Source: Lysobacter sp. MMG2 (GTDB lineage: Bacteria; Pseudomonadota; Gammaproteobacteria; Xanthomonadales; Xanthomonadaceae). From it: a stretch of 64,000 nt of DNA. Where the stretch lies: contig NZ_JAERQY020000001.1 in assembly GCF_016735495.2 (NCBI RefSeq), forward strand, positions 1,612,001-1,676,000. The letters are read 5' to 3'. The notes beneath the pieces were generated by a model, which made no database searches, was not told the origin of the DNA, and saw only the letters and a list, made by a program, of their open reading frames with translations. This document shows positions 20,609-29,589 of the stretch, piece after piece; positions within the stretch are counted from its first letter, which is position 1, and each line of letters begins with the position of its first letter. The position numbers and the translations under genes were made by a program.

Positions 20609-23433
20609 TGCGGTGCCTTTGCGTACGCCTGGTCATGCCGCTGAAGCTCCACGCCGAAGCTCACTGGAATCAGGCAGCTACAGCCATTTCCCTGAGGACA
20701 CCCATCGATCGTGAGCTTGTAATTGTCCTGGTTGAGCGTTTTAGTGATCTTGTCTGCCAGGACATTGAGATCTGTTGTCACCTGCGGTCTATCTACCTTT
20801 CGATGATTCGCGTTCGAGATCTCCGCCTGAGTCCAGTGTTTGTCACTGTCGAAGGGCACGGAGATCGGCGTTCCGTTCGAGTCCAGCTTCGGTCGCCTCG
20901 CGGCGGGCGTCGCGCCAGTCGCCACGTCCAGTTCCACCATGTCCTTGGGCACCACCTTGATGCGGACCGTGGCGGTAATCACCTTTGCCGCCTCGTCATA
21001 ACGAAGATCGAACTTTCCCTCAAACGTGGAGTACCGAAGCAGGTGCGGAAGCCGTGTCGTCGGGTCCAACACTCGGTTCTTGAGTTTGTCCAACATGTAG
21101 TAGTCGGCGCCCTCCATGTTCATCCGGCAGTTCGTCTGCTCGACGGACGGGATGCGCCATTGGCACTCATGCGGCGTGGGCGCAGGTGACGGAGGCGCCG
21201 TGGTTGGAGTGGCGCCCGGACTTGGGGGCGGCGTCGCAGGATTCGCCGGCAGCGGCACGGCCGGGGCGACTCCATGCGCAGGCTGCGCGGCATCGGTGGG
21301 CGATGCGAGCTGCAGGTGGCCTGAGGCTGCGGGTAGCAGTTGCTCCTTCTTCGGCCGGAACGCGGCAACGCTGCCCCACGGACATGCCAGTTCCAGCGGC
21401 ACGGCGGGCAACAGCGTTCCCTCTACCGTGAACTCGTTGCCACGGCCCTCACCTTCGATCCGCACCGGACCCTTGAGGCGGATTTGAAGGGCATCGAGCT
21501 TGATGCCGCTATCATCGATGGTGATGCTGCCGCCGGGGCCGCGCAGGATGACGCGCCGACTGCCGTTGATTTCGGCGATCTGCGTGCGCTCGGTGATGGA
21601 CTGGCCGGCTTCGATGTCGCTGCGGCCGGCGATGTTGTGCTCGTAATGCCCGCCGGTCTCGGCCTTGCGATCGGTCGCGGTCTTCTCGATGCGGACGTTG
21701 CCGATGTCTTCGATCAGGTCTTTGGCGATCGTGACGTGGCGACTGCGGCCGATGTCGATGGTGTGATCGCGGCCTAGCGTCTCGCGACGGTCCTGACCGA
21801 TGCTCAGCGTTTCGTCGTTGCCTACGGTTTCGGTGCGATCGTGGCCGATGACGATGGTTTCGTCGTTGCCGACGTCTTCGCTGCGGTCGTGGCCGACCTT
21901 GGTCGTCTCGTCGTGTTCGACGACGATGTTCTGGTCTTTCTGCGCATGGACGAAGATTTCTTCCTGTCCCGCCTCGTCCTCGAAGCGCAGTTCGTTGTAG
22001 CCCTCGCCCTTGTGGGTCTGGGTTTTGAACGTGGTGCGGGTCTTGTGGTGCGGCAGCTCGTACGGCGGGCGATTGGCGGCGTGGTAGGCCCGTCCGGTAA
22101 CGATGGGCTGATCCGGATCGCCTTCCAGGAAGCTGACGATCACCTCATGGCCGATGCGCGGAATCGCCTGGAAGCCGTACATCGCGCCGGCCCAGCCCTG
22201 GCTTACGCGAATCCAGCAGGTGGCATTCTCGCGCGGGCCTTCGCGGTCCCAGGGGAACCACACCTGCACGCGGCCGTGTTCGTCGCAGTGGATTTCTTCG
22301 CCTTGGGGCCCGACGACGTGGGCGATCTGCGGGCCGTCGACCACCGGGCGCGGCGCCGGTTCGGGTTTCCAGTCGTAGTGGGCCGGGACGACGGTGGCTT
22401 CGTACCGGTAGCGGCTGCCGTGCTCGGCGTCTGCGGCGTCGGTTTCCTGCGAGGTCGCCTGCTCGCCGGTATGGCGCATCGAAATCACGCGCCAGCGGTC
22501 GTTGAGCTTGGTGGTCGGGTGGCCGATCAGGTCGAACGCCAGTCCGGGCCACAGGCGTGCGTCGTCGCCTTCGATTCGCGCGTGCTCGGCCGCGTTCCGC
22601 AACCCCGACAGCTTGCTGCGTGTGAACGGCTTTCCGGCTTCGTCGCGTTTGTAGCGGGCGGCGTAGTCGTAGTGCTCGTAGTCGCCCATTGCGTGCTCGG
22701 CCGCCCACGCCCTGGCCTCGTGCTGCAGGTCGTAGCGTGGGTTCTTGAAGGTGTATTCGCGGTTCGTGAGCCGCGTCGGCGCGAGTTCCCGGCGGTACCC
22801 GACGTGCCACAGGTGCGGGCCCGGCGCGTCACCCGCGGGTGCGGGCTGGTAGACCACCGGACCATCGAGCATCGGCACGCTGTCGATGCGGTCGCTCAGC
22901 ACCAGCGTGCCGTGACCGTCCTGCGCCTCGCTCCAGTGGACGATGCCTTCCTCGGTTGCGATGCGATGGAAGAACGTCGCATCGGTTTCGCGGTATTGAA
23001 CGCAATACTCGCGCGGCTCGTGCGTACTCCGGAACGCCGTGCGCGTTCCCGCCAGGCGATGCTCCTTCAGCAGTGTCGCCAGGATCTCCGGCGCCGCGAC
23101 CTGCTGGAAGATGCGGCTGCCATGACGCAGGCCCAGCCGCGCCAGCGGCGATTCGACCGTGGCCCGGTACCGCGTCCGCTGGAAGCCGGTTTCGTCCTGC
23201 TCGAAGGCCGTGACGATGCCGTGCACCCGGCGTTCGACGATACCGTCGCGCGCGATGGCGAACGTCGCATCCCGATCCAGCAGCGCCGTGGCGTCGATGG
23301 CGTCATCGAGGCTGGACAGCTCCAGCTCCAGGCGGAAGGGCTGTGAAACCCCTTCCCTCAACTCGAAGCGGACGACGTCGAATGCGCTACCGCCTCCTTC
23401 AAAGGTGAAACGTACTTCCGATCGCGCTGCCAT
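20488..23433 (-). CDS. vgrG: T6SS VgrG spike with long C-terminal extension
   Basis: A 981-residue protein. Residues about 1-380 are the gp27-like part, followed by the gp5 OB-fold (RVQVWFPWDREGPRENATCW; IPRIGHEVIVSFLEGDPDQP). The needle of short repeats comes next (VGHDRSEDVGNDETIVIGHD and relatives), then a DUF2345-like region (GPGGSITIDDSGIKLDALQI). A Pro-rich linker precedes about 227 residues (from about 755) not found in plain VgrG: FEGKFDLRYDE, the cysteine cluster CPQGNGCSC and HHTIEMYPRNARANAAAW. That tail is probably an effector domain. GC falls over the tail, suggesting separate acquisition. No other T6SS structural gene is in the window. Confidence 0.92.
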   Translation of the reverse strand: MAARSEVRFTFEGGGSAFDVVRFELREGVSQPFRLELELSSLDDAIDATALLDRDATFAIARDGIVERRVHGIVTAFEQDETGFQRTRYRATVESPLARLGLRHGSRIFQQVAAPEILATLLKEHRLAGTRTAFRSTHEPREYCVQYRETDATFFHRIATEEGIVHWSEAQDGHGTLVLSDRIDSVPMLDGPVVYQPAPAGDAPGPHLWHVGYRRELAPTRLTNREYTFKNPRYDLQHEARAWAAEHAMGDYEHYDYAARYKRDEAGKPFTRSKLSGLRNAAEHARIEGDDARLWPGLAFDLIGHPTTKLNDRWRVISMRHTGEQATSQETDAADAEHGSRYRYEATVVPAHYDWKPEPAPRPVVDGPQIAHVVGPQGEEIHCDEHGRVQVWFPWDREGPRENATCWIRVSQGWAGAMYGFQAIPRIGHEVIVSFLEGDPDQPIVTGRAYHAANRPPYELPHHKTRTTFKTQTHKGEGYNELRFEDEAGQEEIFVHAQKDQNIVVEHDETTKVGHDRSEDVGNDETIVIGHDRTETVGNDETLSIGQDRRETLGRDHTIDIGRSRHVTIAKDLIEDIGNVRIEKTATDRKAETGGHYEHNIAGRSDIEAGQSITERTQIAEINGSRRVILRGPGGSITIDDSGIKLDALQIRLKGPVRIEGEGRGNEFTVEGTLLPAVPLELACPWGSVAAFRPKKEQLLPAASGHLQLASPTDAAQPAHGVAPAVPLPANPATPPPSPGATPTTAPPSPAPTPHECQWRIPSVEQTNCRMNMEGADYYMLDKLKNRVLDPTTRLPHLLRYSTFEGKFDLRYDEAAKVITATVRIKVVPKDMVELDVATGATPAARRPKLDSNGTPISVPFDSDKHWTQAEISNANHRKVDRPQVTTDLNVLADKITKTLNQDNYKLTIDGCPQGNGCSCLIPVSFGVELQRHDQAYAKAPHHTIEMYPRNARANAAAWGEECGSYDWNTSIWKSLALIIC

Positions 23434-23552
23434 GTTCCATTTCCCTGGAAGACATGGCGCGCACGTTAGGCGGCAGACGAACCCGCTTCACAGCGGAATT
23501 TTTCGCAGATTCCAACTCGCACTTCCGGTCGAATGCGTCATTCTCGTGGAGA

Positions 23553-24143
23553 TCACCCCTGCGCCTGCGGGCACGGCGCGCCCGCATCCATCCAGGTGCG
23601 GAACGCCTTGACGAACTCGTCGTGCGGCACCGGCACGGCGACGCGGTTGCCGCCCGGTGCCCAGCCCCACAGCACCAGCTTGTCTTCGGCGACGTGCTTG
23701 AACATCGCTTCCATGTCGCGATCGCCGTTGCGCTTGCGGTCCTGGATCATCGCGCACAGCTCGTGCGCGGGTACGCCGATCCACGCCATCTTCTGATCCG
23801 GCGGCGGCAGTGCCCAATGCGGCGCGCCCGGTGGTGCGTTGGGGCCGTAGCTCGCGGGCAGGTTGGCTTCGCCGTGGCACGACAAGCACGGAAGGCCCGT
23901 AGCGCCCTTGCCCTCGGGGCCGCGCACGACGTTCATCATGTGCGGCACCTGCGTGTCGAACTGCAACGGCTGGTCGCCCGGAATATGGCAATTGCTGCAG
24001 CGCGGGTGCTGGAACACCTTCTCCACCGTGGCGAAGGCCGCCAGCCCCTGGGCCTGCTGCTCCGGGCTCGGGCGCTTCGCGCATGCGGCGAGGAGGACGA
24101 CGGCGAGCAACACGACAACGCGGTTCGCGAATGCAAGGCGCAT
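23553..24143 (-). CDS. Lipoprotein c-type cytochrome with two heme motifs
   Basis: A 196-residue exported protein with a lipoprotein signal (VVLLAVVLLAACAKRPSP, lipobox LAAC) and two CxxCH heme-binding motifs, CSNCH and CLSCH. It starts ten bases after the large molybdenum hydroxylase subunit on the same strand and is very likely its electron acceptor, passing electrons to the respiratory chain in the periplasm. Isoquinoline 1-oxidoreductase-type enzymes often have such a companion. Possible axial methionines occur in PHMMNVV and DMEAMFKHV. Confidence 0.88.
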   Translation of the reverse strand: MRLAFANRVVVLLAVVLLAACAKRPSPEQQAQGLAAFATVEKVFQHPRCSNCHIPGDQPLQFDTQVPHMMNVVRGPEGKGATGLPCLSCHGEANLPASYGPNAPPGAPHWALPPPDQKMAWIGVPAHELCAMIQDRKRNGDRDMEAMFKHVAEDKLVLWGWAPGGNRVAVPVPHDEFVKAFRTWMDAGAPCPQAQG

Positions 24144-24153
24144 GGTCGTCTCC

Positions 24154-26349
24154 TCAGACGTTGGCGTTTTCGGCGGGAAGACGCAGCGGCAGTTCGCGCA
24201 GGCGCTGGCCGGTGAGCGCGAACAGCGCGTTCGCCACGGCCGGCGCGATCGGCGGCGTTCCCGGTTCGCCCGCGCCGCCCATCTTCTCGGTGCTCGGGAC
24301 GATGTGCACTTCGATCTTCGGCATCTCGTCCATGCGCAGCACCACGTAGTCGTGGAAGTTCGATTCCTGCACGCGCCCTTCCTTGAACGTCAGCGCGCTG
24401 TGCAGCGCCGCGCCGAGGCCGAAGGCGATGCCCGACTCCATCTGCGCGCGCACGCCTTCGGGATTCACCGCGATGCCGCAGTCGATCGCGCAGACCACGC
24501 GATGCACGCGGATCGGATGGTGCGTGCCGGGCGTGCGATCGATCGACACCTCCGCCACTTGCGCGATGAAGCTGCCGAAGGATTCGTGCACGGCGACACC
24601 GCGCGCCTGCCCCTGCGGCAGCGGCGAGCCCCATCCGGCCTTGTCGGCGACGAGGTTGAGTGCGGCCAGATGGCGCGGGTGTTTCTGCAGCAGCGCGCGA
24701 CGGTATTCGACCGGGTCCTGTTTGGCCGCGTGCGCGAGCTCGTCCACCAGGCTTTCCATGACGAAGCCGTTGTAGCTGTGCCCCACCGAGCGCCACCACA
24801 GCACGGGAATGCCGGTGCGCGGCGAATGCAGTTCTATTCGATGGTCGGTCAGGTCCTTGATGTAAGGCGAATCGGCGACGCCTTCGACCGAAGTCGCGTC
24901 GATGCCGTTCTTCACCATCGCCGCCTCGAACGGCGAGCCGGCGAGGATCGACTGGCCGACCAGGACGTGGTGCCACGCGATGGGCTTGCCCGCGTCGTCC
25001 AGCGCGATGCGTGCCTGCTGCAAATACATGGGCCGGTAGTAGCCGCCGCGTATGTCGTCCTCGCGCGTCCAGACCGTTTTCACCGGGGCGCCAGCGGCCT
25101 TGGCGACCTGCACCGCTTCGCTGACGAAGTCCGAACTCGGCGTCGCACGCCGACCGAAGGCGCCGCCGAGGAAGGTGGTGTGGATGCGCACCTGTTCGGG
25201 CGCAAGGCCGAGGATCTTCGCCGCGACCTGCTGGTCCAGCGTCTGGAACTGCGTGCCGGTCCAGATGTCGCAGCCCTCGCCGTCGACCTTCACCGTGCAG
25301 TTGAGCGGTTCCATCGGCGCGTGCGCGAGATAGGGAACGTGGTATTCGGCCTCCAGCGTGCGCGCGGCCTTCGACAGCGCGGCCTTGGCGTCGCCGCCCT
25401 GGGCGGCCGGCGTGCCGTCGGTGAGCGCCAGCGTGCGGAACTGCTCGCGCAATGCGGGCGTGTCCAGTGCGGCGTTCGGGCCGAGGTCCCACTCGATCTT
25501 CAATGCATCGCGGCCGAGCTTCGCCGCCCAATAGTGATCGGCCACCACGGCCACGCCGCTGGGCACCTGCACGACGTTGCGCACGCCGGGCACGGCCTTC
25601 GCGGCCGTGGCGTCGAAGGATTTCACCGAGCCGCCGAACACCGGCGCACGCGCGACCAGCGCCGTCAGTAGGCCATCGAACTGCACGTCCATGCCGAACT
25701 GAGCGCGGCCGGTGATCTTCTCCGGCGTGTCCAGGCGCTTGGTGGGATGGCCGATGAGTTTCCAGTCCTTCGGATCCTTCAGCGCGACTTTCGCCGGCGC
25801 CGTCAACAGCGCGGCGGCGGCGGCGAGTTCGCCGTAGCGCGCACGCTGGTCGCCGGCGATCGCAATTCCCTTGTCGGTGCGTACCTGCGCCACCGGCACG
25901 CCGAACTTCGACGCGGCCGCCGCCACCAGCAACGCGCGCGCGGTGGCGCCGGCCTGGCGGTAGCGGTCGAATTCCGACCATGTGGTCGTCGAACCGCCGG
26001 TCATCTGCATGCCGAAGGCCGTGTGCGCATACGGCGGCGCGGCCGGTGCGTGTTCGACGCGAAGCTTGGTCCAGTCGGCGTCGAGTTCCTCGGCCACCAG
26101 CATCGCCAGCGTGGTCCACACGCCCTGCCCCATCTCCGAATGCGCGATCAGCACGGTGACGGTGTCGTCCGGTGCGACGCGGAGGAAGGCATTGGGCACG
26201 AAGCCGTCGGCCACCGCGCCCGCCTCCCCGGGCGCGGCCTGCGCGAAGCGCTTCGCGCCGGGCACTACGAAGGCGACGACCAGGCCCGCGCCGAGCGTTG
26301 CGGTGGCTTTGAGGAAGTTGCGGCGGGATGGGTTCAATCGAGCGTTCAT
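24154..26349 (-). CDS. iorB: Molybdenum hydroxylase large subunit (isoquinoline 1-oxidoreductase beta-like)
   Basis: A 731-residue xanthine-oxidase-family subunit. It begins with a Tat signal (PSRRNFLKATATLGAGLVV), so the enzyme is folded in the cytoplasm and exported. Cofactor-region motifs include LIAHSEMGQGVWTTLAMLVA, GMQMTGGSTTTW, FLGGAFGRR and EKMGGAGEPGTPPIAPAVAN, the last containing the conserved catalytic Glu region (GEPGTPP). It hydroxylates N-heterocycles or oxidises aldehydes using water; the real substrate is unknown. It follows the 2Fe-2S subunit after a 194-base gap that contains a family C repeat. Confidence 0.9.
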   Translation of the reverse strand: MNARLNPSRRNFLKATATLGAGLVVAFVVPGAKRFAQAAPGEAGAVADGFVPNAFLRVAPDDTVTVLIAHSEMGQGVWTTLAMLVAEELDADWTKLRVEHAPAAPPYAHTAFGMQMTGGSTTTWSEFDRYRQAGATARALLVAAAASKFGVPVAQVRTDKGIAIAGDQRARYGELAAAAALLTAPAKVALKDPKDWKLIGHPTKRLDTPEKITGRAQFGMDVQFDGLLTALVARAPVFGGSVKSFDATAAKAVPGVRNVVQVPSGVAVVADHYWAAKLGRDALKIEWDLGPNAALDTPALREQFRTLALTDGTPAAQGGDAKAALSKAARTLEAEYHVPYLAHAPMEPLNCTVKVDGEGCDIWTGTQFQTLDQQVAAKILGLAPEQVRIHTTFLGGAFGRRATPSSDFVSEAVQVAKAAGAPVKTVWTREDDIRGGYYRPMYLQQARIALDDAGKPIAWHHVLVGQSILAGSPFEAAMVKNGIDATSVEGVADSPYIKDLTDHRIELHSPRTGIPVLWWRSVGHSYNGFVMESLVDELAHAAKQDPVEYRRALLQKHPRHLAALNLVADKAGWGSPLPQGQARGVAVHESFGSFIAQVAEVSIDRTPGTHHPIRVHRVVCAIDCGIAVNPEGVRAQMESGIAFGLGAALHSALTFKEGRVQESNFHDYVVLRMDEMPKIEVHIVPSTEKMGGAGEPGTPPIAPAVANALFALTGQRLRELPLRLPAENANV

Positions 26350-26376
26350 CACATGCTCCGCGGATTCTTGCTTTTT

Positions 26377-26523
26377 CCTTCTCCCCTCGGGAGAAGGTGC
26401 CCGGAGGGCGGAAGAGGGGTAACGGAGCTTCAAGGCTCGAACTCCCAGCGCGGTAGTGCACTGGCTGTTCGACGGTGATGCTTCGTTGCCCCTCACCCCA
26501 ACCCCTCTCCCGGTGGGAGAGGG
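26377..26523. repeat. Family C hairpin repeat between iorA and iorB
   Basis: Two terminal hairpins, CCTTCTCCCCTCGGGAGAAGG at 26377-26397 (written here to 20 bases as CCTTCTCCCCTCGGGAGAAG) and CCCCTCTCCCGGTGGGAGAG from 26502, enclose the GAGGGGTAACGGAG centre. Relatives occur at 5610, 34351, 44315 and 51615. It lies inside the operon between the small and large subunit genes. Confidence 0.8.
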
Positions 26524-26543
26524 ACTCAAGAGCAGGGCCCCGA

Positions 26544-26999
26544 TCAGGACTTTCCGATCTCCGCCGCGCGATGCACCGCCGCGCGGATGCGCTGGTAGGT
26601 GCCGCAACGGCAGAGGTTTCCGGACAGGGCCTGGTCGATGTCGGTGTCGCTGGGCGCGGGCACCTTCGCCAGCAGCGCGGCGGCGGACATGATCTGGCCC
26701 GACTGGCAGTAGCCGCACTGCACGACGTCCAGCTCCGCCCATGCGCGCTGCACGGGATGCGTGCCGTCCTTCGACAGGCCTTCGATGGTGGTGATCGCCT
26801 TGCCTTCCACGGTGGACACCGGCGTGACGCAGGCGCGTCGCGGCGCGCCGTCGACATGCACCGTGCAGGCACCGCATTGCGCGATGCCGCAGCCGAACTT
26901 GGTGCCGGTGAGGTGGAGCAGATCGCGCAGCACCCACAGCAGGGGCATGTCGGGATTTGCTTCGACGTCGTGCTCGGTGCCGTTCACAAGCAGCTTCAT
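26544..26999 (-). CDS. iorA: Molybdenum hydroxylase small subunit, two [2Fe-2S] clusters
   Basis: A 151-residue subunit of the xanthine-oxidase family. The N-terminal plant-type ferredoxin domain binds one cluster ([20 protein letters not shown] ... RRACVTPV), and the C-terminal helical domain binds the second ([10 protein letters not shown] ... [12 protein letters not shown]). It relays electrons from the molybdenum site of the large subunit. No signal peptide; it would travel with the Tat signal of IorB. Divergent from xdhC. Standard length and motif spacing. Confidence 0.94.
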   Translation of the reverse strand: MKLLVNGTEHDVEANPDMPLLWVLRDLLHLTGTKFGCGIAQCGACTVHVDGAPRRACVTPVSTVEGKAITTIEGLSKDGTHPVQRAWAELDVVQCGYCQSGQIMSAAALLAKVPAPSDTDIDQALSGNLCRCGTYQRIRAAVHRAAEIGKS

Positions 27000-27235
27000 G
27001 GGGTCCCTCGCGGCGGCTGGGGTATCGGCAGCCTACGCCCGGCCCCGTGAGGGCGCCAAGGCACGGCATGTCCGTGGCTACAGTAGACGCCGGCCATCGC
27101 GCGGCCTCCAGCCCGATCCTCGCCGATCCTTGCCCGATCCTCCGGCGCGCCCTCGTCGTCGGCCTCGAACGCTCGCGCGGCCACATAATCGGCACGATCA
27201 CGCCGGCACTCCGTCGTCTCGCCCAAGCTCAGTCC

Positions 27236-28240
27236 ATGGACCAGCCCCGCCTGACCACCCTGATGCCCACCGCACTGCCGACCGGCGGTGCGCGCGCGGT
27301 GCTCGAAGCCTCCGTCGCGGCGCTGTCCCGCGACGATCCGGCGGCCCTGGCGCTCGTGCTGGAAACCAGCGGTTCGACTTACGTGCGCGCCGGTGCGCTG
27401 GCGTTGTTCGACGGCGATGGCGCGCAGGTCGGCTGGCTCAGTGGCGGCTGCCTGGAGCCGGAAATCCAGCAGCGCGCCGACGACGCCGCACGCGCGGGGC
27501 GCATCGATTTCCTGGAGATCGACACGCGCAGCGACGAAGACCTGCTTTCCGGTTCGGCGATCGGCTGCCGCGGTCGCCTGCGCATCGCGCTGCTGCCGGT
27601 AGCGGCGCTGCACGCTTGGCCGGCACACGTGGCGGCGTGGCGTGCGGGCGAGCCGCTGCACATCGCAGTGCACGCCGACGGCACGCTGGAAACAGGAGCC
27701 GGTGCGCACGTCGCCTCGCTGCGGTTGCCCGCGCACGCGCCGGACTGGACCGATGCATCGGCACGCTGGACGCTGTCGATCCCGCCGGCACCGTCGATCA
27801 CGGTATTCGGCGCCGGCCCGGAAACGCCGGTGCTGCTGCCGCTGCTGCGCGCGCTGGGCGCGACGACGACGCTGGTCGAACGCCGCCCGCGCTGGATCGC
27901 TGCGGGTGCGTTGGCCGACGTCGCGATCACGCAGACGCCGACGCAGGCGATCGCCGATACCGCGCGGCTGGGCGACGTCGCGCTGGTCATGCACCACCAT
28001 TTCGAACTCGACCGCGAGGCGCTGCATGCGCTCGCCGACACGCCGGTCGGCTTCATCGGCCTGCTCGGCCCGGTGCGGCGGCGCGATGACCTGTTCCGCG
28101 TGCTCCCGGCCAGCGCGCGCGACGTGCTGCAGCCGCGCCTGCACTCGCCCGTCGGCCTGCACCTGGGCGGCAACGGGCCGGAAGCGATCGCGCTGAGCAT
28201 CGCCGCGCAGCTGCAACGCCACCTGCACGGTGCGCCATGA
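27236..28240 (+). CDS. xdhC: XdhC/CoxF-family molybdenum hydroxylase maturation factor
   Basis: A 334-residue protein. The XdhC N-terminal domain shows the family motif LVLETSGSTYVRAGALALF and LSGGCLEPEI, and the C-terminal Rossmann domain has ITVFGAGPETPVLLPLLRAL and GFIGLLGPVRRRDDL. Members bind molybdenum cofactor and help sulfurate and insert it into xanthine-oxidase-type enzymes. It is divergent from iorAB and its stop overlaps mocA (ATGA). ATG 27236 is chosen; ATG 27263 is a possible alternative just inside. The 236-base region upstream holds no gene and should contain both divergent promoters. Confidence 0.9.
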   Translation: MDQPRLTTLMPTALPTGGARAVLEASVAALSRDDPAALALVLETSGSTYVRAGALALFDGDGAQVGWLSGGCLEPEIQQRADDAARAGRIDFLEIDTRSDEDLLSGSAIGCRGRLRIALLPVAALHAWPAHVAAWRAGEPLHIAVHADGTLETGAGAHVASLRLPAHAPDWTDASARWTLSIPPAPSITVFGAGPETPVLLPLLRALGATTTLVERRPRWIAAGALADVAITQTPTQAIADTARLGDVALVMHHHFELDREALHALADTPVGFIGLLGPVRRRDDLFRVLPASARDVLQPRLHSPVGLHLGGNGPEAIALSIAAQLQRHLHGAP

Positions 28241-28839
28241 AACACGCGGCGGTGGTGCTGGCGGCCGGCGGAAGCACGCGCCTGGGGCGGCCGAAGCAGT
28301 TGCTCACGCGCGACGGCGAAACGCTGGTGCACCGCGCCGTGCGCCTGGCGGCGGCCACGCATCCGGCGCGCCTGATCGCGGTCATCGGCGCGCACGCGCA
28401 GGCCGTGGCCGGCGCACTGGGCATTATCGCGGTGGACAACCGGCTGGAATGCGTCGTCAATCCGCATTGGGGATCCGGGCTGGCCGGCAGCCTCATCGCG
28501 GCGGCGGACACGCTGCAGGACTTCGACGGCGCCGTGCTGATCCTGGTCTGCGACCAGCCGGCACTGGAGGAACATCACCTGCGCGCACTGCTCGACGGCA
28601 CCGTGGTTTCACCGTCCGGCTGCGCGGCGACCCGGCACGGCGCGCGCCTGGGTGCGCCGGCGGTGGTTTCCATGCAGGTGCTTGCGTCCGCGCGTGCGCT
28701 GCACGGCGACTCGGGCCTGGGAGCGCGGTTGAGCGTGCTGCCGGACGTGTGGACGCTGGACGCGCCGGAACTGGCTTACGACCTCGACACGCCCGAAGAC
28801 GTGCGCGACGCACAGGCGAGGAAGTGGCTGGATCCCTGA
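28237..28839 (+). CDS. mocA: Molybdenum cofactor cytidylyltransferase (MocA-like)
   Basis: A 200-residue nucleotidyltransferase. The signature LAAGGSTRLGRPKQLL binds the nucleotide; VCDQPALEEHHL holds the metal-binding Asp; NPHWGSGLAGSL is conserved in the MocA/MobA-like group. MocA transfers CMP to molybdopterin to make the cytosine-dinucleotide cofactor used by xanthine-oxidase-family enzymes, matching iorAB next door rather than the soe enzyme, which uses the guanine form. It is translationally coupled to xdhC by a four-base overlap. Confidence 0.88.
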   Translation: MKHAAVVLAAGGSTRLGRPKQLLTRDGETLVHRAVRLAAATHPARLIAVIGAHAQAVAGALGIIAVDNRLECVVNPHWGSGLAGSLIAAADTLQDFDGAVLILVCDQPALEEHHLRALLDGTVVSPSGCAATRHGARLGAPAVVSMQVLASARALHGDSGLGARLSVLPDVWTLDAPELAYDLDTPEDVRDAQARKWLDP

Positions 28840-28975
28840 GAAGGCGCGAACGCGCGCGGGATCGTGCTCTTACATCGTGGGTCTTACTTCGGCGGTCTAC
28901 ATCGACGGCCGCACATCACCGACGTGCGTCGGCGATGCGGCACCACAACGGCGCCCGGTACGTGAGCGCCGGAAA

Positions 28976-29005
28976 GGATGCGGCGGCATTGCGCACGCCG
29001 CATCC
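28976..29005 (-). terminator. Hairpin after the HU-family gene, likely terminator
   Basis: GGATGCGGCG (28976-28985) pairs perfectly with CGCCGCATCC (28996-29005) around a ten-base loop. It sits 9 bases beyond the HU-gene stop on the minus strand, followed on that strand by TTTCCGG. Placement and perfect stem support a terminator, although the T run is short. Confidence 0.6.
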
Positions 29006-29014
29006 CGGCGGTCA

Positions 29015-29398
29015 TCAGGCCGCGGCGTCCTTCAGCTTCTTCAGCGGACGGACCTTGACCTTCACCGTGGCCGGCTTGGCAGCAAACCACTGCTCTTCCT
29101 TGGTGAACGGGTTGATGCCCTTGCGCTTCGGCTTGGCCGCAACGCTGACGGCGGTGATCTTCAGCACGCCCGGCAGGGTGAACGCACCGGCGCCCTTCTT
29201 GCTGACCGACGCGTGCACGGCGCCTTCCAGTGCGGCCAGGACGTTGCGAACGTCCTTGGCGACCACGCCCGTCGCCTCGGCGATGTGCGCGACCAGGCCG
29301 GACTTGGACAGCACTTCCTTGATCGGCTTCGGAGCGGCCGGCTTGGCAGCGGCCTTCTTCGGGGCGGCTTTCTTTGCCACTTTCTTCGTCTTCGCCAT
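29015..29398 (-). CDS. HU-family DNA-binding protein with Lys/Ala-rich N-terminal tail
   Basis: A 127-residue nucleoid protein. The N-terminal 28 residues are Lys/Ala/Pro-rich (MAKTKKVAKKAAPKKAAAKP), resembling a histone-H1-type tail. Residues from about 29 form an HU/IHF fold (IKEVLSKSGLVAHIAEATGV, LPGVLKITAVSV, RKGINPFTKEEQWF). The conserved DNA-inserting Pro is in GINPFT. HU proteins bend and compact DNA. Such tailed variants are usual in Xanthomonadaceae. ATG at 29398 is the only start giving the tail. It is monocistronic with a hairpin after the stop. Confidence 0.9.
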   Translation of the reverse strand: MAKTKKVAKKAAPKKAAAKPAAPKPIKEVLSKSGLVAHIAEATGVVAKDVRNVLAALEGAVHASVSKKGAGAFTLPGVLKITAVSVAAKPKRKGINPFTKEEQWFAAKPATVKVKVRPLKKLKDAAA

Positions 29399-29589
29399 AT
29401 GTGTCTCGTGATACTCGATGGTTGATGGATGCCCGGAAACCGCAGCTAGGCAAGCGGAATGTAGGGCAACGCAATCGCGCCGCCAAGTGGGTTTGCGCAA
29501 AAAATCACGGGAAATTGGCGACTTTGGCGAAGCAGGCCACATCCGGGCGTGCGCAATGACGCCCGGACGGCCGCTTCTGACGCGCCAGG

